From NCBI GenBank assembly GCA_002081555.1, contig MZNV01000389.1:1-21642 (forward strand): a stretch of 21,642 bases of DNA, read 5' to 3'. The DNA is from Protostelium mycophagum. Taxonomy: Eukaryota > Evosea > Variosea > Protosteliida > Protosteliaceae. Shown in pieces: positions 10,201 to 18,610 of this stretch. The notes under the pieces are model-generated. The model was not told the DNA's origin. It saw nothing but the letters and a program-made list of their open reading frames with translations, and did not search any database. Position 1 is the stretch's first letter; every line of letters begins with the position of its first letter. Made by a program: the position numbers and the translations under genes.

Positions 10201-13200
10201 CGCGCGTAGATCTGTCAGCTCGTCCTCATCTTCATCGTCATCTATAGCATTTCAGAACGATTTATAGTTCAAAGATATAAATTAAAAAAATATAAAAATA
10301 TAAATAAAAAAAAAATTATAAAAAAAGATCTAAAAAAATTAAAAAAATCTTTACAGAAAAAAAATTGTGGAAAATTTATTTTGTTTATGGTAGAAGCTGA
10401 AAATCACCAAAAAATTTTCCGAAAAAAAGAATTCAAATTCTCTCAACGGGTTCTGAATTTTCAGAAAGAGTTGTAGAATGAATTTTCGCGGAAATTTCAC
10501 CTTTTCCCAGTGAAGGAAATATAACTTGCAACAGCTTGTCCATAACTGGCTTCATGATCATCTGTCATCACGTTACATTTTTCCAAAACTTTTCTCCGAT
10601 TTTTCGTTTGAATTTCGGAATCTCCGAGAAGGCGTCTACAATGCCACGTAATCACCCACCTTCACCTGGGGGTCCTCTTTAGACATCAGATGGTCCATCA
10701 ATCGTGTCCACATGTTAAGACAGTTCTCGATCGCTCGGCCGTGCTGGCACCTGCTGAACTCCACCAACATATCGAGATATCTCAGTCTGATGTCGTTGGT
10801 ATTATCTTTCACGTTAACTAACGCGGTCAAGTTGCCTTCGGCGATGCCGATGGCTAATCTCATCATCACTCTGGAAAATTCTTCGTCGTCTACAACTAGT
10901 CAATTTTTTCTGATGGAAATGTTTCAGAGTTTTATATTATAAATAAATAAATATTATAGATTTTGCAAATAAATATTATAAATATTGAAATAAATATTAT
11001 AAGTATTGAAATAAATATTATGCTTCACATTATGAAACGCAAAGCCAAAAAGTCAATTTTGATTTTTTTCTCCGGCTTTGCCACAAAAATCATTTTTTAA
11101 TATTTTTGTTGATTTTATTTACCGATCTGCTCTCGAGATGATTCTTAAGGTCTTTATGTATATTTGAAGACTCCACGTCTACCACACAAGTGCATACCAC
11201 ACAAATGCAAGTGCATACCACACAGATGCATACCACAAATGCAAGTGCATACCACAGATGCAAGTGCATACCACACAGATGCAACTACATTTTTTTCTGA
11301 CTCACAAGAAGACATCACAGCATCCAGACTCGTAAAATCACCTTGAATACTGTCCCAAACCGGTTTTAAAGTGAGCATCCTGTTCAATACATAGAAGAAA
11401 AATTCGGACCCTTCGCCTCCCTATCTTTTTTAATTGAAATATCGATTTATATTTATTCAATTGTTTATAGTTATATATATCCAGATCTCTGACAGCTTTT
11501 AACACGGAAAAGATATAAAATCTGCCGGAATGATTTGGCTCGTTGTAGATGTATGAGATATTTCACTGTTTGCATCGCATATATTCCGCTGTCAAAACGA
11601 TTTTCCCGCCAAAAAGACACATCTACAACGCACCTTGTCCATCGCAAAAGTGTAATCCAAAGTCCTGGCGCTGGCGAACTTGTTCGGCTTGGCGAATAGT
11701 GTGATGAGTATGTCTATTGCGGCCTTATAAGGTCCTCGAGGATTTATAGAGTCAAATAATTTGTCCAATATGGACGGCCCATTTGATTGGTCCACGATGA
11801 GACTATTTCATTTCAATGAGATGTGATGACGTGGTGAAATTCGATTTAAATATTTGAATATGCACGTGACATTTTGTCAGGAATAATTCGACTTTAATTT
11901 TAATTTTGTCGGCATCTAAATTTTGACTGTGGCTTTGCCCTGTCAATCTACAACTGTCTCGGTGTAGATCAAATTCAAATGAAAATAATTCACCAAATTT
12001 CGAGTTGTAGATGCTTCTGTAGATCGCTGATTCAGAAATATTTTTATGCAGAATACGAAGAATCACGAAAACTGACGCTGTGGGGATGCCCATGCGGACC
12101 CACTGGTTCAGGCACCTCAAACAATGTTCCAGGAACATCCCATCAAATTGGGCATCCTGACCGGACTCGAAAGAGGTGAAGGCGAGTTTGACCATGTTCA
12201 GGATTCCGGGAATGTAGTTACGCATCACCTGGAAATATTCAAAATTTGAATGTAACGGTTAGAACACTCAAAATTTAAATTTTAATGGTCCGTTATTATT
12301 CAAAATTTAAAATAAAATTTGGCGGGTTTGCCGCGGTCACAACAAAATGCAAAATAATAACCCATTGCACACGTATTTAGACAAGACAAGTATTTAGACA
12401 TGAGCTGGGAGTTGTTGAATAATCTTTGGGATTCGTTGTCTTTGTGGGAGTTGAGCCCATCACAGAGAAGACAACAGTGTTTGTCTATTTTTAGACATAA
12501 ATAATTCGAATTCTGAAGAAAAACGATGACATGCATTTTCTGGATGTATGATCAACTTACCTTCTTATTCTCTTCTCTTTCTTTGAGTCCCAAAACGGCT
12601 TTGTTTAATTCATCTGGCATCCATGTCGCCACACATATGATTGTGAATCTGCCTTCTCGTGTATCTGCAGCCAGAGAAAGTCTGTCCATCAAGGCCTTGA
12701 TCGTCTCTCCATTTGATCTCGTCGCTGTCTCAATCAGAAACGGATCCTTAACTTTTGATCTTTACCTGCGGCTGCAAGACATAGCGAGAGGCGCTCGAAT
12801 AATGGCAGATTTGAGATGTTCGGTGCCAGCATAGTGAATATTGATTCAAATAAAGACTGTCGGTCGTTTACTGGGAGAGATCGCCTGGTCTCTCTCAGTA
12901 TTGATCATTCTTTGTCGATAAAATGGAAAATCGTCACCATTCAGAGTGAATCTTGTTATTGATGATGATCGCACAAGTTAGTTGTACTGAGGGTTCCTGT
13001 GGTGACGATCATGAGGAATCCAACCATCATATATCATCCATACCCTTGATTGAGTGAGAAGGAAGTGGGAAACTGCCCAAGCATCGTGAGTTGTCTGAAA
13101 TTCTCGCATGTAAGCGTCTGCCTGCCGCCGTATGTTTTCATCTTGAGTCCCACCCATCAGGGTCCCAATGGCCTGTTCTATTCAACTCATATCACTCCGT

Positions 13201-13240
13201 ATTCGCCTACATTATGAACTGTCGCTGCTAATTGTTCCAT
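7242..13240 (-). CDS. IPO13: importin-13 (karyopherin-beta, HEAT-repeat import/export receptor)
   Basis: Nuclear transport receptor of the IPO13/TNPO3 group. Exons: 13240-13211, 13172-13044, 12996-12938, 12884-12766, 12724-12561, 12228-12077, 11802-11634, 11379-11306, 10889-10660, 10561-10501, 10241-10120, 10004-9972, 9761-9563, 9423-9149, 8856-8788, 8742-8684, 8585-8474, 8377-8137, 8085-7945, 7905-7720, 7671 to about 7636, about 7530-7353, and 7285-7242. Matches to IPO13 run in order: KIHSEWRSLPVNDRQSLFES (SRYWSDIPTDQ in human), CLRCLNQWVRMGIPTA, VIGNLGTWFESRDPVLTECL, MEALGYAIVYMPEEE, QVMELLCSLYGIAI and VWIKEQLDVMNIPF. The last (MWIKEAL in human) favours IPO13 over TNPO3. Weak points: the 11634/11379 junction is off by one nucleotide unless a small exon lies between, and the 7671-7530 region is not fixed. 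Exon 14 ends at a GC donor. Confidence 0.88.
9768..9852. repeat. 11-bp minisatellite in an importin-13 intron
   Basis: About seven head-to-tail units of gatgtcatgat, the first two reading gatgtcaagat. The array ends in two perfect TGACGTCA palindromes at 9833-9840 and 9841-9848. It lies in the intron between the exons at 10004-9972 and 9761-9563. Confidence 0.9.
11180..11284. repeat. 19-21 bp minisatellite in an importin-13 intron
   Basis: Degenerate tandem units of gtgcataccacacagatgca, some lacking a CA and two fused. About five copies. It lies inside the 416-nt intron between the exons at 11379-11306 and 10889-10660. Open frames across it (repeating Cys-Met-His-Leu) are artefacts of the repeat. 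Confidence 0.9.
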
Positions 13241-13369
13241 CCTGTCGCTCTGCGATTCCAAATGAAGATCGTTTTTTTACGTAATTCGGATTTTTGAAAA
13301 CGGAGGATTCACACTTCTTTATTGTTATTGTCTAAACGGCTAAACACAAACATCCATGCCGTTAAAGAC
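13241..13369. promoter_or_regulatory. shared divergent promoter region
   Basis: 129 bp between the start codons of importin-13 (-) and the RNF220 homologue (+). A short ATG frame at 13355, stopping just after the RNF220 ATG, would act as an upstream ORF if included in the 5' UTR. Confidence 0.45.
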
Positions 13370-15423
13370 ATGAGCGACGAAGAATCAGCTTATAAGAGGG
13401 CTCGTCCGAACACGAGAAGTGCCAGCGGGATCAGTAAGGCGAGGATGGTTTTGGATTATGATGAAGAAGAGCTGGATCAGAGGAGAGTGACGAGAAGCAA
13501 GAAAAAGTCGCCAATAGGTGGGTTTATGGACGATGACGCCAGATATGGGATGATTTTGTACTTGGGAGATCAACCATGTGAATGACTTCGTCATTCGGAA
13601 AACCTTTTCTATTGTGATGTTCTTGTTCTGTTGGATGATGTCATGTCAACATAACATTGGATGACGTCATCTGATACCATATCTTGTCCATGTGCACTTT
13701 ACCTTTTAGCGTACACGATACATAACGTCTTCTTCACGGTTATTACCGTACCGAAAAATGTATAATAAACCAATTCAATTTAGAACTTGTTTTCTTTTCT
13801 TTGTGGCAACTATTTGTTGGCTCTGCCAAGCGCAATCATGTAGAATTGTTTTTTAATTTTTGATTATTTTTAAACAAATTGTGGGATACAAAAATAAAAA
13901 AACAAAGATGTCAAAACAAGGATATCCTTGCATAAAAGATCCAACGTTCAACGTGAGAGAATGTTCACAATCTACAGCCACATATACAACACCAAAAGAG
14001 GAGACCGTCACACCGATACGTAAACCGACACCGACTACAACGCAACAGATGTGCCCGATGTGTGAGAAGCCAGTGAAGGGAGATCTTAACGCACACGTCA
14101 ACCGCTGCCTGGACTCATCGATGGTAAGACGTCTTGGTATGATGTCTTAGAGATGCAGTGGCTCGTTGTAGTTTGACATGCACACCGTACATCTCATTGT
14201 GGTGGAGAGGGCTTTCTCCTATGTTTTTCCAAGAGACATTTTTATTATAGCTTTTGTGCGGGTTTTGGAGCTAAAACTTGATGAGAATTTATTTGCCGAC
14301 ACAAACGATCCAATAACCATTTTGCTTTCAATACATCGTGCGGAAAATTAATCGGATCCAGACGGAGGGATACGAAGAGGTGGAGACATACTCTGTTTGC
14401 GGTGAAGAGAGAGTCCGAGTGTCGAGCCTTGTAGAGGGCGGGCTTTTCGGTGTATATGGTTCTAAGAGGTCAGCAGAAGAGAAGAGAGTGAGTTTTCGTG
14501 TATTTTTATTTCCGAAATTTTTTTGACCGTTTAAAAAAAATTGGTATCGGGAGAGGTCCTCTTTTTCTGAATTCGGACAGAACGAAGACAACGAACTGGA
14601 TGTGGAGCAAGAGGAGAATTTTGGCGAGTCTCAATACAACGAGGACGATCTGCACAAGTGGTCGCAAAGAAATGAAACACCCAGCCATGACACGTCACCA
14701 ACTCCCACTCACCCCCTCCCACAGGGGGTGGAGAACAATGTACATAATTTTGATACGTCGACAATGGATGATGACGACGAAGAATACCAAGAAGAGAACA
14801 AACCGCGAAGAGCGAAAAAAAACGGACCAGCAGGTGGGCCCCGTCACAAAAAAATAAAACTGACGCGTTGTAGAGGCAAAATATGCCGAAGAACTAAGGC
14901 AGGGATTTTCTCCAAACAATCAGTTGATCATCGAGGCTCTGCGTCAGAAAGTCAAAGAAATGGTAATTTTTTACTTTCAAGAAATTTTTTTAATTTTTCA
15001 CTTTCAAGAAATTTTTTTCGAGGAAAAAGAAATGTTTTCGATTAAAAATTTTCGTAGAATTTTCTGCATAAATCACTACAACAAGGCACTGCAATCCCTT
15101 ACCGCGACCCGCGGTAACTGATGTGGAATTAATGTGTAGGTTTGCCCGATTGCGGTGCCTTGACAAAATCCCTTGACTTTCGCGTTAAGAAACCGTGACT
15201 TTCACTTTAAGAAACCGCGTCTGAAAAAACATAGGAGAAAGCCCTCTCCACCACAATGAGGTGTACGGTATGCATGTCAAACTACAACGAGCCACTGGTA
15301 TCCACCCAATGTTGGCACGTGCATTGTAGAGAGTGCTGGATGGTCTCTTTAGCCGCGAAGAAGCTGTGTCCGCAGTGCAACGTCATCACGCCGCCTTCGC
15401 AGCTGCGAAGAATTTTTCTGTGA
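13370..15423 (+). CDS. RNF220: RNF220-like RING E3 ubiquitin ligase
   Basis: Homologue of animal RNF220, an E3 ligase with a C2HC-type zinc finger and a C-terminal RING. Exons 13370-13517, 13921-14123, 14362-14487, 14581-14833, 14874-14962 and 15235-15423; 335 residues, all phases consistent. Landmarks: CPMCEKPVKGDLNAHVNRCL (human CPLCNRPLAGSEQEMSRHVEHCL region); GYEEVETYSVCGEERVRVSS then LVEGGLFGVYG (human EEYEWCGQKRIRATTLLEGG); FGESQYNEDDLHKW; a short coil LIIEALRQKVKEMEKAL; and the RING CTVC...QCWHVHCREC...KKLCPQCNVITPP with end LRRIFL (human LRRIYL). The RING metal ligands are all present. The N-terminus is much shorter than in vertebrates. Intron 1 is 403 nt and contains an AATAAA-like site, so a short alternative product ending near 13585 is possible. 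Intron 2 holds an inverted copy of the RING exon start. Confidence 0.92.
14156..14228 (-). repeat. inverted copy of the RNF220 RING-exon start
   Basis: 73 bp in intron 2 that is the reverse complement of 15225-15297 with two mismatches. It carries the 3' splice site and the first 21 codons of the RING exon. Both differences fall at third codon positions and are synonymous. Confidence 0.95.
14967..15018. repeat. duplicated 24-25 bp element in RNF220 intron 5
   Basis: Two near-identical copies built on actttcaagaaattttttt, separated by 3 bp. They lie just after the 5' splice site of the intron. Confidence 0.75.
15174..15217. repeat. 22-bp tandem duplication before the RING exon
   Basis: Two adjacent copies, tgactttcgcgttaagaaac and tgactttcactttaagaaac, each followed by cg. 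They sit 17 bp upstream of the RING exon acceptor. Confidence 0.75.
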
Positions 15424-15428
15424 ATAAA
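15423..15428 (+). terminator. poly(A) signal overlapping the RNF220 stop codon
   Basis: The end of the gene reads CTG TGA ATAAA. The last A of the stop is the first A of AATAAA. Confidence 0.65.
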
Positions 15429-15580
15429 AAATTATTATTTGAGTGCAAATCGTCGTTCAGCTTGCTTCTTGTGAGAAAATTAGTCTCATCCTTTCAGTGA
15501 TATTTCAAAATTAAGAAGGATTTAGTCTGATGGACTGTGATGCACTCTAAACAATCACCACATTCACACACCATCACATG

Positions 15581-16130
15581 CTAGAAACCAATGTAGACGC
15601 CTTGTTCAAGTGTAGGGCCTTCGCAATTGCCCCAATCGACAAGATCCTCCAAAGGCACCAGATGCAATAGACAGTTGTCGCCGGCTTCCACAAGCTCTTA
15701 AGTGCAGCAGGATACCGCATTATTCAAGATTAGAATAGACGAAGACAACTTAATGTTGATGTTTAGTCTCAAGTAATATTCATTAATTCAAATACTCATA
15801 TGGTAAATCTGAATTCTGAAGGTATCACAAAGGTACTGTACTACTTGGGAACCAACACTTGCCGTACTCCCAATCTCCCTTTTTGGTTTTAAGAGATATG
15901 AGGTAACGCACAATATATCGAGAGGGTCGGGCTACAGAAGTATTATCAAATTCGAACACTGTGTTGGTCAGCAACAAGGATTAAAGCAGCTCTATTTGGA
16001 TTGTTCGTTGAGACTCCATATTTGGCCAAGTAATTCTCCATAGTCTTGGACCGTCCATTGTTAATATTACCATCAGATTTTATATATGCACCACCACTGT
16101 TAAAACTGTGCACCACAAGGGTATTTGACT
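15581..16130 (-). pseudogene. decayed or unresolved coding relic, unknown family
   Basis: Several minus-strand stretches here read as clean protein but do not form one open frame. They include GAYIKSDGNINNGRSKTMEN, ARPSRYIVRYLISLKTKKGD and GDNCLLHLVPLEDLVDWGNC. The composition is clearly coding-like while the surrounding sequence is not. I recognise no family. It may be a decayed host gene or an old integrated element, apparently broken in a few places; part of the break-up could be introns. No flanking repeats were seen. It fills most of the 770-bp gap between RNF220 and the four-span membrane protein. Confidence 0.45.
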
Positions 16131-16190
16131 ATCAAGTTCATGTGCTGTGCATTGACTGAATTTACAAATAGAGTGCAAAAAACCCCAGCG

Positions 16191-16196
16191 TTTATT
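16191..16196 (-). terminator. poly(A) signal of the four-span membrane protein gene
   Basis: AATAAA on the minus strand begins directly after the TGA stop (TGAAATAAA). Confidence 0.65.
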
Positions 16197-16652
16197 TCAT
16201 ACATCAATGATCGGCATGATTTGTTTGTGTCTTTTGTAATGATGATACACCCTCAAGATGATCACCACTCTCAGCAGCATTAAGACACACCACCATCCTA
16301 TCTTTAAGCCGTTTCTGTCGGACATGAAGAAGAGATGGAGGACAATCATGCTCGAGAGGTGAAGATGTACCAGGATCTCAGAGAGGACCACCCACATCCG
16401 CTCCTGATTTGGAGAGGAGATCTTATCTTTGGGATCAAAGACCTCGAAGAGGGTGATGGTGAACCGCGCTAGACAAGCTGCGCCCACATAGGAGAGGCCT
16501 AAGATGATGAAAGATGATGGCTCTGTAAAGAGGAAGAACGCCAGGTACGTCTGCAGGAAGAGCATGGTCAGGATGATGTTGTAGAAGTGTCCAAGCTCAT
16601 CCTGAGAGGGATCTGATGACAAAAGATGATGGTGTGGTGTTGGGTCTGGCAT
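16197..16652 (-). CDS. four-span membrane protein, 151 residues, unknown family
   Basis: One uninterrupted frame from ATG 16652 to TGA 16197. After a polar N-terminus (MPDPTPHHHLLSSDPSQDEL) there are four hydrophobic segments: about residues 27-46 (YNIILTMLFLQTYLAFFLF), 51-73 (IILGLSYVGAACLARFTITL), 90-113 and 120-137. The C-terminus is basic, with YHHYKRHKQ. Four spans with short loops and cytosolic-looking ends resemble small TMEM proteins, but I cannot assign one. It is unusual here in having no intron. It is the last of four minus-strand units downstream of ARFRP1. Confidence 0.75.
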   Translation of the reverse strand: MPDPTPHHHLLSSDPSQDELGHFYNIILTMLFLQTYLAFFLFTEPSSFIILGLSYVGAACLARFTITLFEVFDPKDKISSPNQERMWVVLSEILVHLHLSSMIVLHLFFMSDRNGLKIGWWCVLMLLRVVIILRVYHHYKRHKQIMPIIDV

Positions 16653-16743
16653 GATGTTGTAATGACTGATGTGTCCATCTGACTTGAGTGACGCCTTGCC
16701 GTCTACAACGGGCTATTTTATATTTCAAAAACGATAAATTTGC

Positions 16744-16932
16744 TCAGACACAGTAACTGCGTATAGAGGCAGTCCCGGTCTCTTCTTTCTGAAGAAGTAT
16801 GTGGTCACACGATGCGATGAGATTCTCTGAGTGCTGTTGCATAATAAATGGGGTAGTTGCCATCACCACCTTGCACAACGCATGTGCATGATGCTCCATG
16901 AGCACGTGAATGGCTTTAATGTTTGGATTCAT
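16744..16932 (-). CDS. small hypothetical protein, 62 residues
   Basis: Open frame from ATG 16932 to TGA 16744. It contains HVLMEHHAHALCKVVMATTP and HSENLIASCDHILLQKEETG. The pattern suggests an amphipathic helical protein with no membrane span. It could instead be the last exon of a longer minus-strand gene, because an in-frame stop upstream does not exclude splicing into it. No family recognised. Confidence 0.4.
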   Translation of the reverse strand: MNPNIKAIHVLMEHHAHALCKVVMATTPFIMQQHSENLIASCDHILLQKEETGTASIRSYCV

Positions 16933-17049
16933 CACAGACCTTCGGTCGCATTAATTTATATCCTTGTGTTGCTATGACGTTCCACCTTCTGCTGACTGTT
17001 ATTTTCAACATGAGACAAATGCGTGAGCAGTCATCAATCCGAGATCATT

Positions 17050-17322
17050 TCACGAATCGATGACGGATATATATCGTCGGGGACATAGAAGCTGAGCCCC
17101 GTGGGGAACAGAACACGCCATCTCTTCTCCCAGCGAAGAATATGATTCAGAAGATCTTGACGACAAGATGTGGGAAAACTTGAAATGTTCAATCGGAGGA
17201 GGACATTTGGGCGTTTCAAAATTCTCACGGTAGTTACCGCGATCAGTAGCACATTGTCGATGAGTAATCTTCAAATGAGAGAACCTTGATCCAAAATGAT
17301 CATTGTCTATATGTTGCAACAT
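17050..17322 (-). CDS. hypothetical protein, 90 residues
   Basis: Open frame from ATG 17322 to TGA 17050, beginning MLQHIDNDHFGSRFSHLKIT and containing NFETPKCPPPIEHFKF. A second frame on the same strand (17034-17252) contains LNHILRWEKRWRVLFPTG and is about equally plausible, so either the frame choice is wrong or an intron is involved. The ATG lies 54 bp after the ARFRP1 stop, just downstream of a pyrimidine-rich ttccttctttttag. Confidence 0.3.
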   Translation of the reverse strand: MLQHIDNDHFGSRFSHLKITHRQCATDRGNYRENFETPKCPPPIEHFKFSHILSSRSSESYSSLGEEMACSVPHGAQLLCPRRYISVIDS

Positions 17323-17371
17323 CGGCCTCCAAATCTCCAGCCTCTAAAAAGAAGGAAAGTGTTTCAAATAT

Positions 17372-17377
17372 TTTATT
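17372..17377 (-). terminator. poly(A) signal overlapping the ARFRP1 stop codon
   Basis: The end of the gene reads CTG TAA ATAAA, so AATAAA begins with the last A of the stop. Confidence 0.65.
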
Positions 17378-18475
17378 TACAGCCTTGTGTGCTCCAACTT
17401 GTCTTTCAACCAGTTGATCGCGGCCTCTATGCCTTGTCTGCGTGTATTAATATACAAGAAAATATTGGGAAATTGTATTTTTGATTTTAAAAAAATTCAA
17501 ATTTTTTTCTGTTTTTTGAAGGAAAACCGCGGTGAAGCAAAAAAAATTTATTTTCCTGATTTTAACATTTTTGGCATATTTTTTATGGAAGAAATTGCAA
17601 CAATAAATAAATATTTGTGTATTGAATACTGGGGTTATGATTCTATCCCAAAAGACCGCCAAAATGACTTTTTTAAAATTTAAAAATAAATTCTTGTACC
17701 CGTTGAGTGCAGAAGTGGAGAAGATATGTGTTGGTCGATCTTCCATCATCAAAACGATCCGATCATTCAGTCGTGATTCTATACTCGATAAGACTGTTGG
17801 TGTTACGAGGTCTGATTTGTTGATGATCAAGAGTAATGGGATAGTTGCTTTGATCTCCGGGTGTCTTAACACAGACTCTATTTGTATTAATTTACATTTG
17901 TGAATTTATTTTGATGTAACGAAACCATTGCAAGATGTTGCCTCAAAATTGGGAAAATGATCCCAGACAGTCATCACAACAGAGTACAGACATGGTATGT
18001 ACTCACCAAGGGTCGTCTTGGATTCCTCAAATCTTTGAATGATCAGATATCGTCAGATCGACACACCCACCTCGCGTCATTAGAGGCATCAAAGAGAAAG
18101 ATGATGGCCTGCGATTCTTCGTAATACTTCTCCCATATGGAACGAAGACTCTTCTGTCCTCCCAAATCCCACAGAATCAATTTCGAAGAACCAATCTCCA
18201 CCCTTGCGACTGTTGAATAACGTTATGATCCGTCGTTAAATCTATTTGACTCACTGTTAAGGCCGACTGTCGGCATGATCTTTTCCATTGCAAGAGGCTG
18301 AGTTAATGTGTATATAGATTTGATCTTTTCCATCAATGCCTTCCATATTTCAGCCAATTCAACACATTTTATATGGATCTACCGTTTTGCCTGAGGAGTC
18401 TAAACCCAATGTTATAACATGGTATTCTGTCTTTTTTGTAAGATGTTCATATAATCCATAGAATAGGCCGAACAT
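17377..18475 (-). CDS. ARFRP1: ARFRP1 (Arf-related small GTPase of the trans-Golgi)
   Basis: Arf-family GTPase that in animals and yeast (Arl3p) recruits ARL1 and golgins to the trans-Golgi. Exons 18475-18383, 18339-18255, 18209-18071, 18032-18007, 17877-17700 and 17437-17377; 193 residues (human 201). G motifs: P-loop GLDSSGKT (24-31), switch I threonine in MPTVGLN, DLGGQ switch II in LILWDLGGQKSLRSIWEKYY, NKSD in LLIINKSDL, and SAL in FSTSALNG. Identity as ARFRP1 rests on the N-terminus MFGLFYGLYEHL (human YTLLSGLYKYM), the long loop before PTVGLN and the end GIEAAINWLKDKL. One exon is only 26 nt. The 262-nt last intron is very AT-rich; others are 38-45 nt, with one of 129. The N-terminal glycine for myristoylation is absent, as is usual for this subfamily. 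Confidence 0.9.
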
Positions 18476-18610
18476 GAGATGAGATCTGAAAAATCAATTT
18501 TTCCCACAAATTCAAATTTGAAAATTATTTTTTATTTGTGAAAAATCACCAGTTTTCAGGGAAGGACATCTACGCCTCATTTTTCATCAACAACACACAA
18601 CTAAAACAAG
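18476..18610. promoter_or_regulatory. shared divergent promoter region
   Basis: 135 bp between the start codons of ARFRP1 (-) and MEAK7 (+). The core is AT-rich (attattttttatttgtgaa). Confidence 0.45.

Noticed and set aside
12747-12765. Possible 14- or 19-nt intron in importin-13 exon 4
   Set aside because: A 41-nt intron (12725-12765) joins CLAAA to TRSNGETIKAL in the right phase and matches the family, so no tiny intron is needed.
14602-15045. 147-codon frame through RNF220 exon 4 into intron 5
   Set aside because: Reading past 14833 ignores a clear 40-nt intron, after which the frame continues AKYAEELRQGFSPN into the coiled coil of the family.
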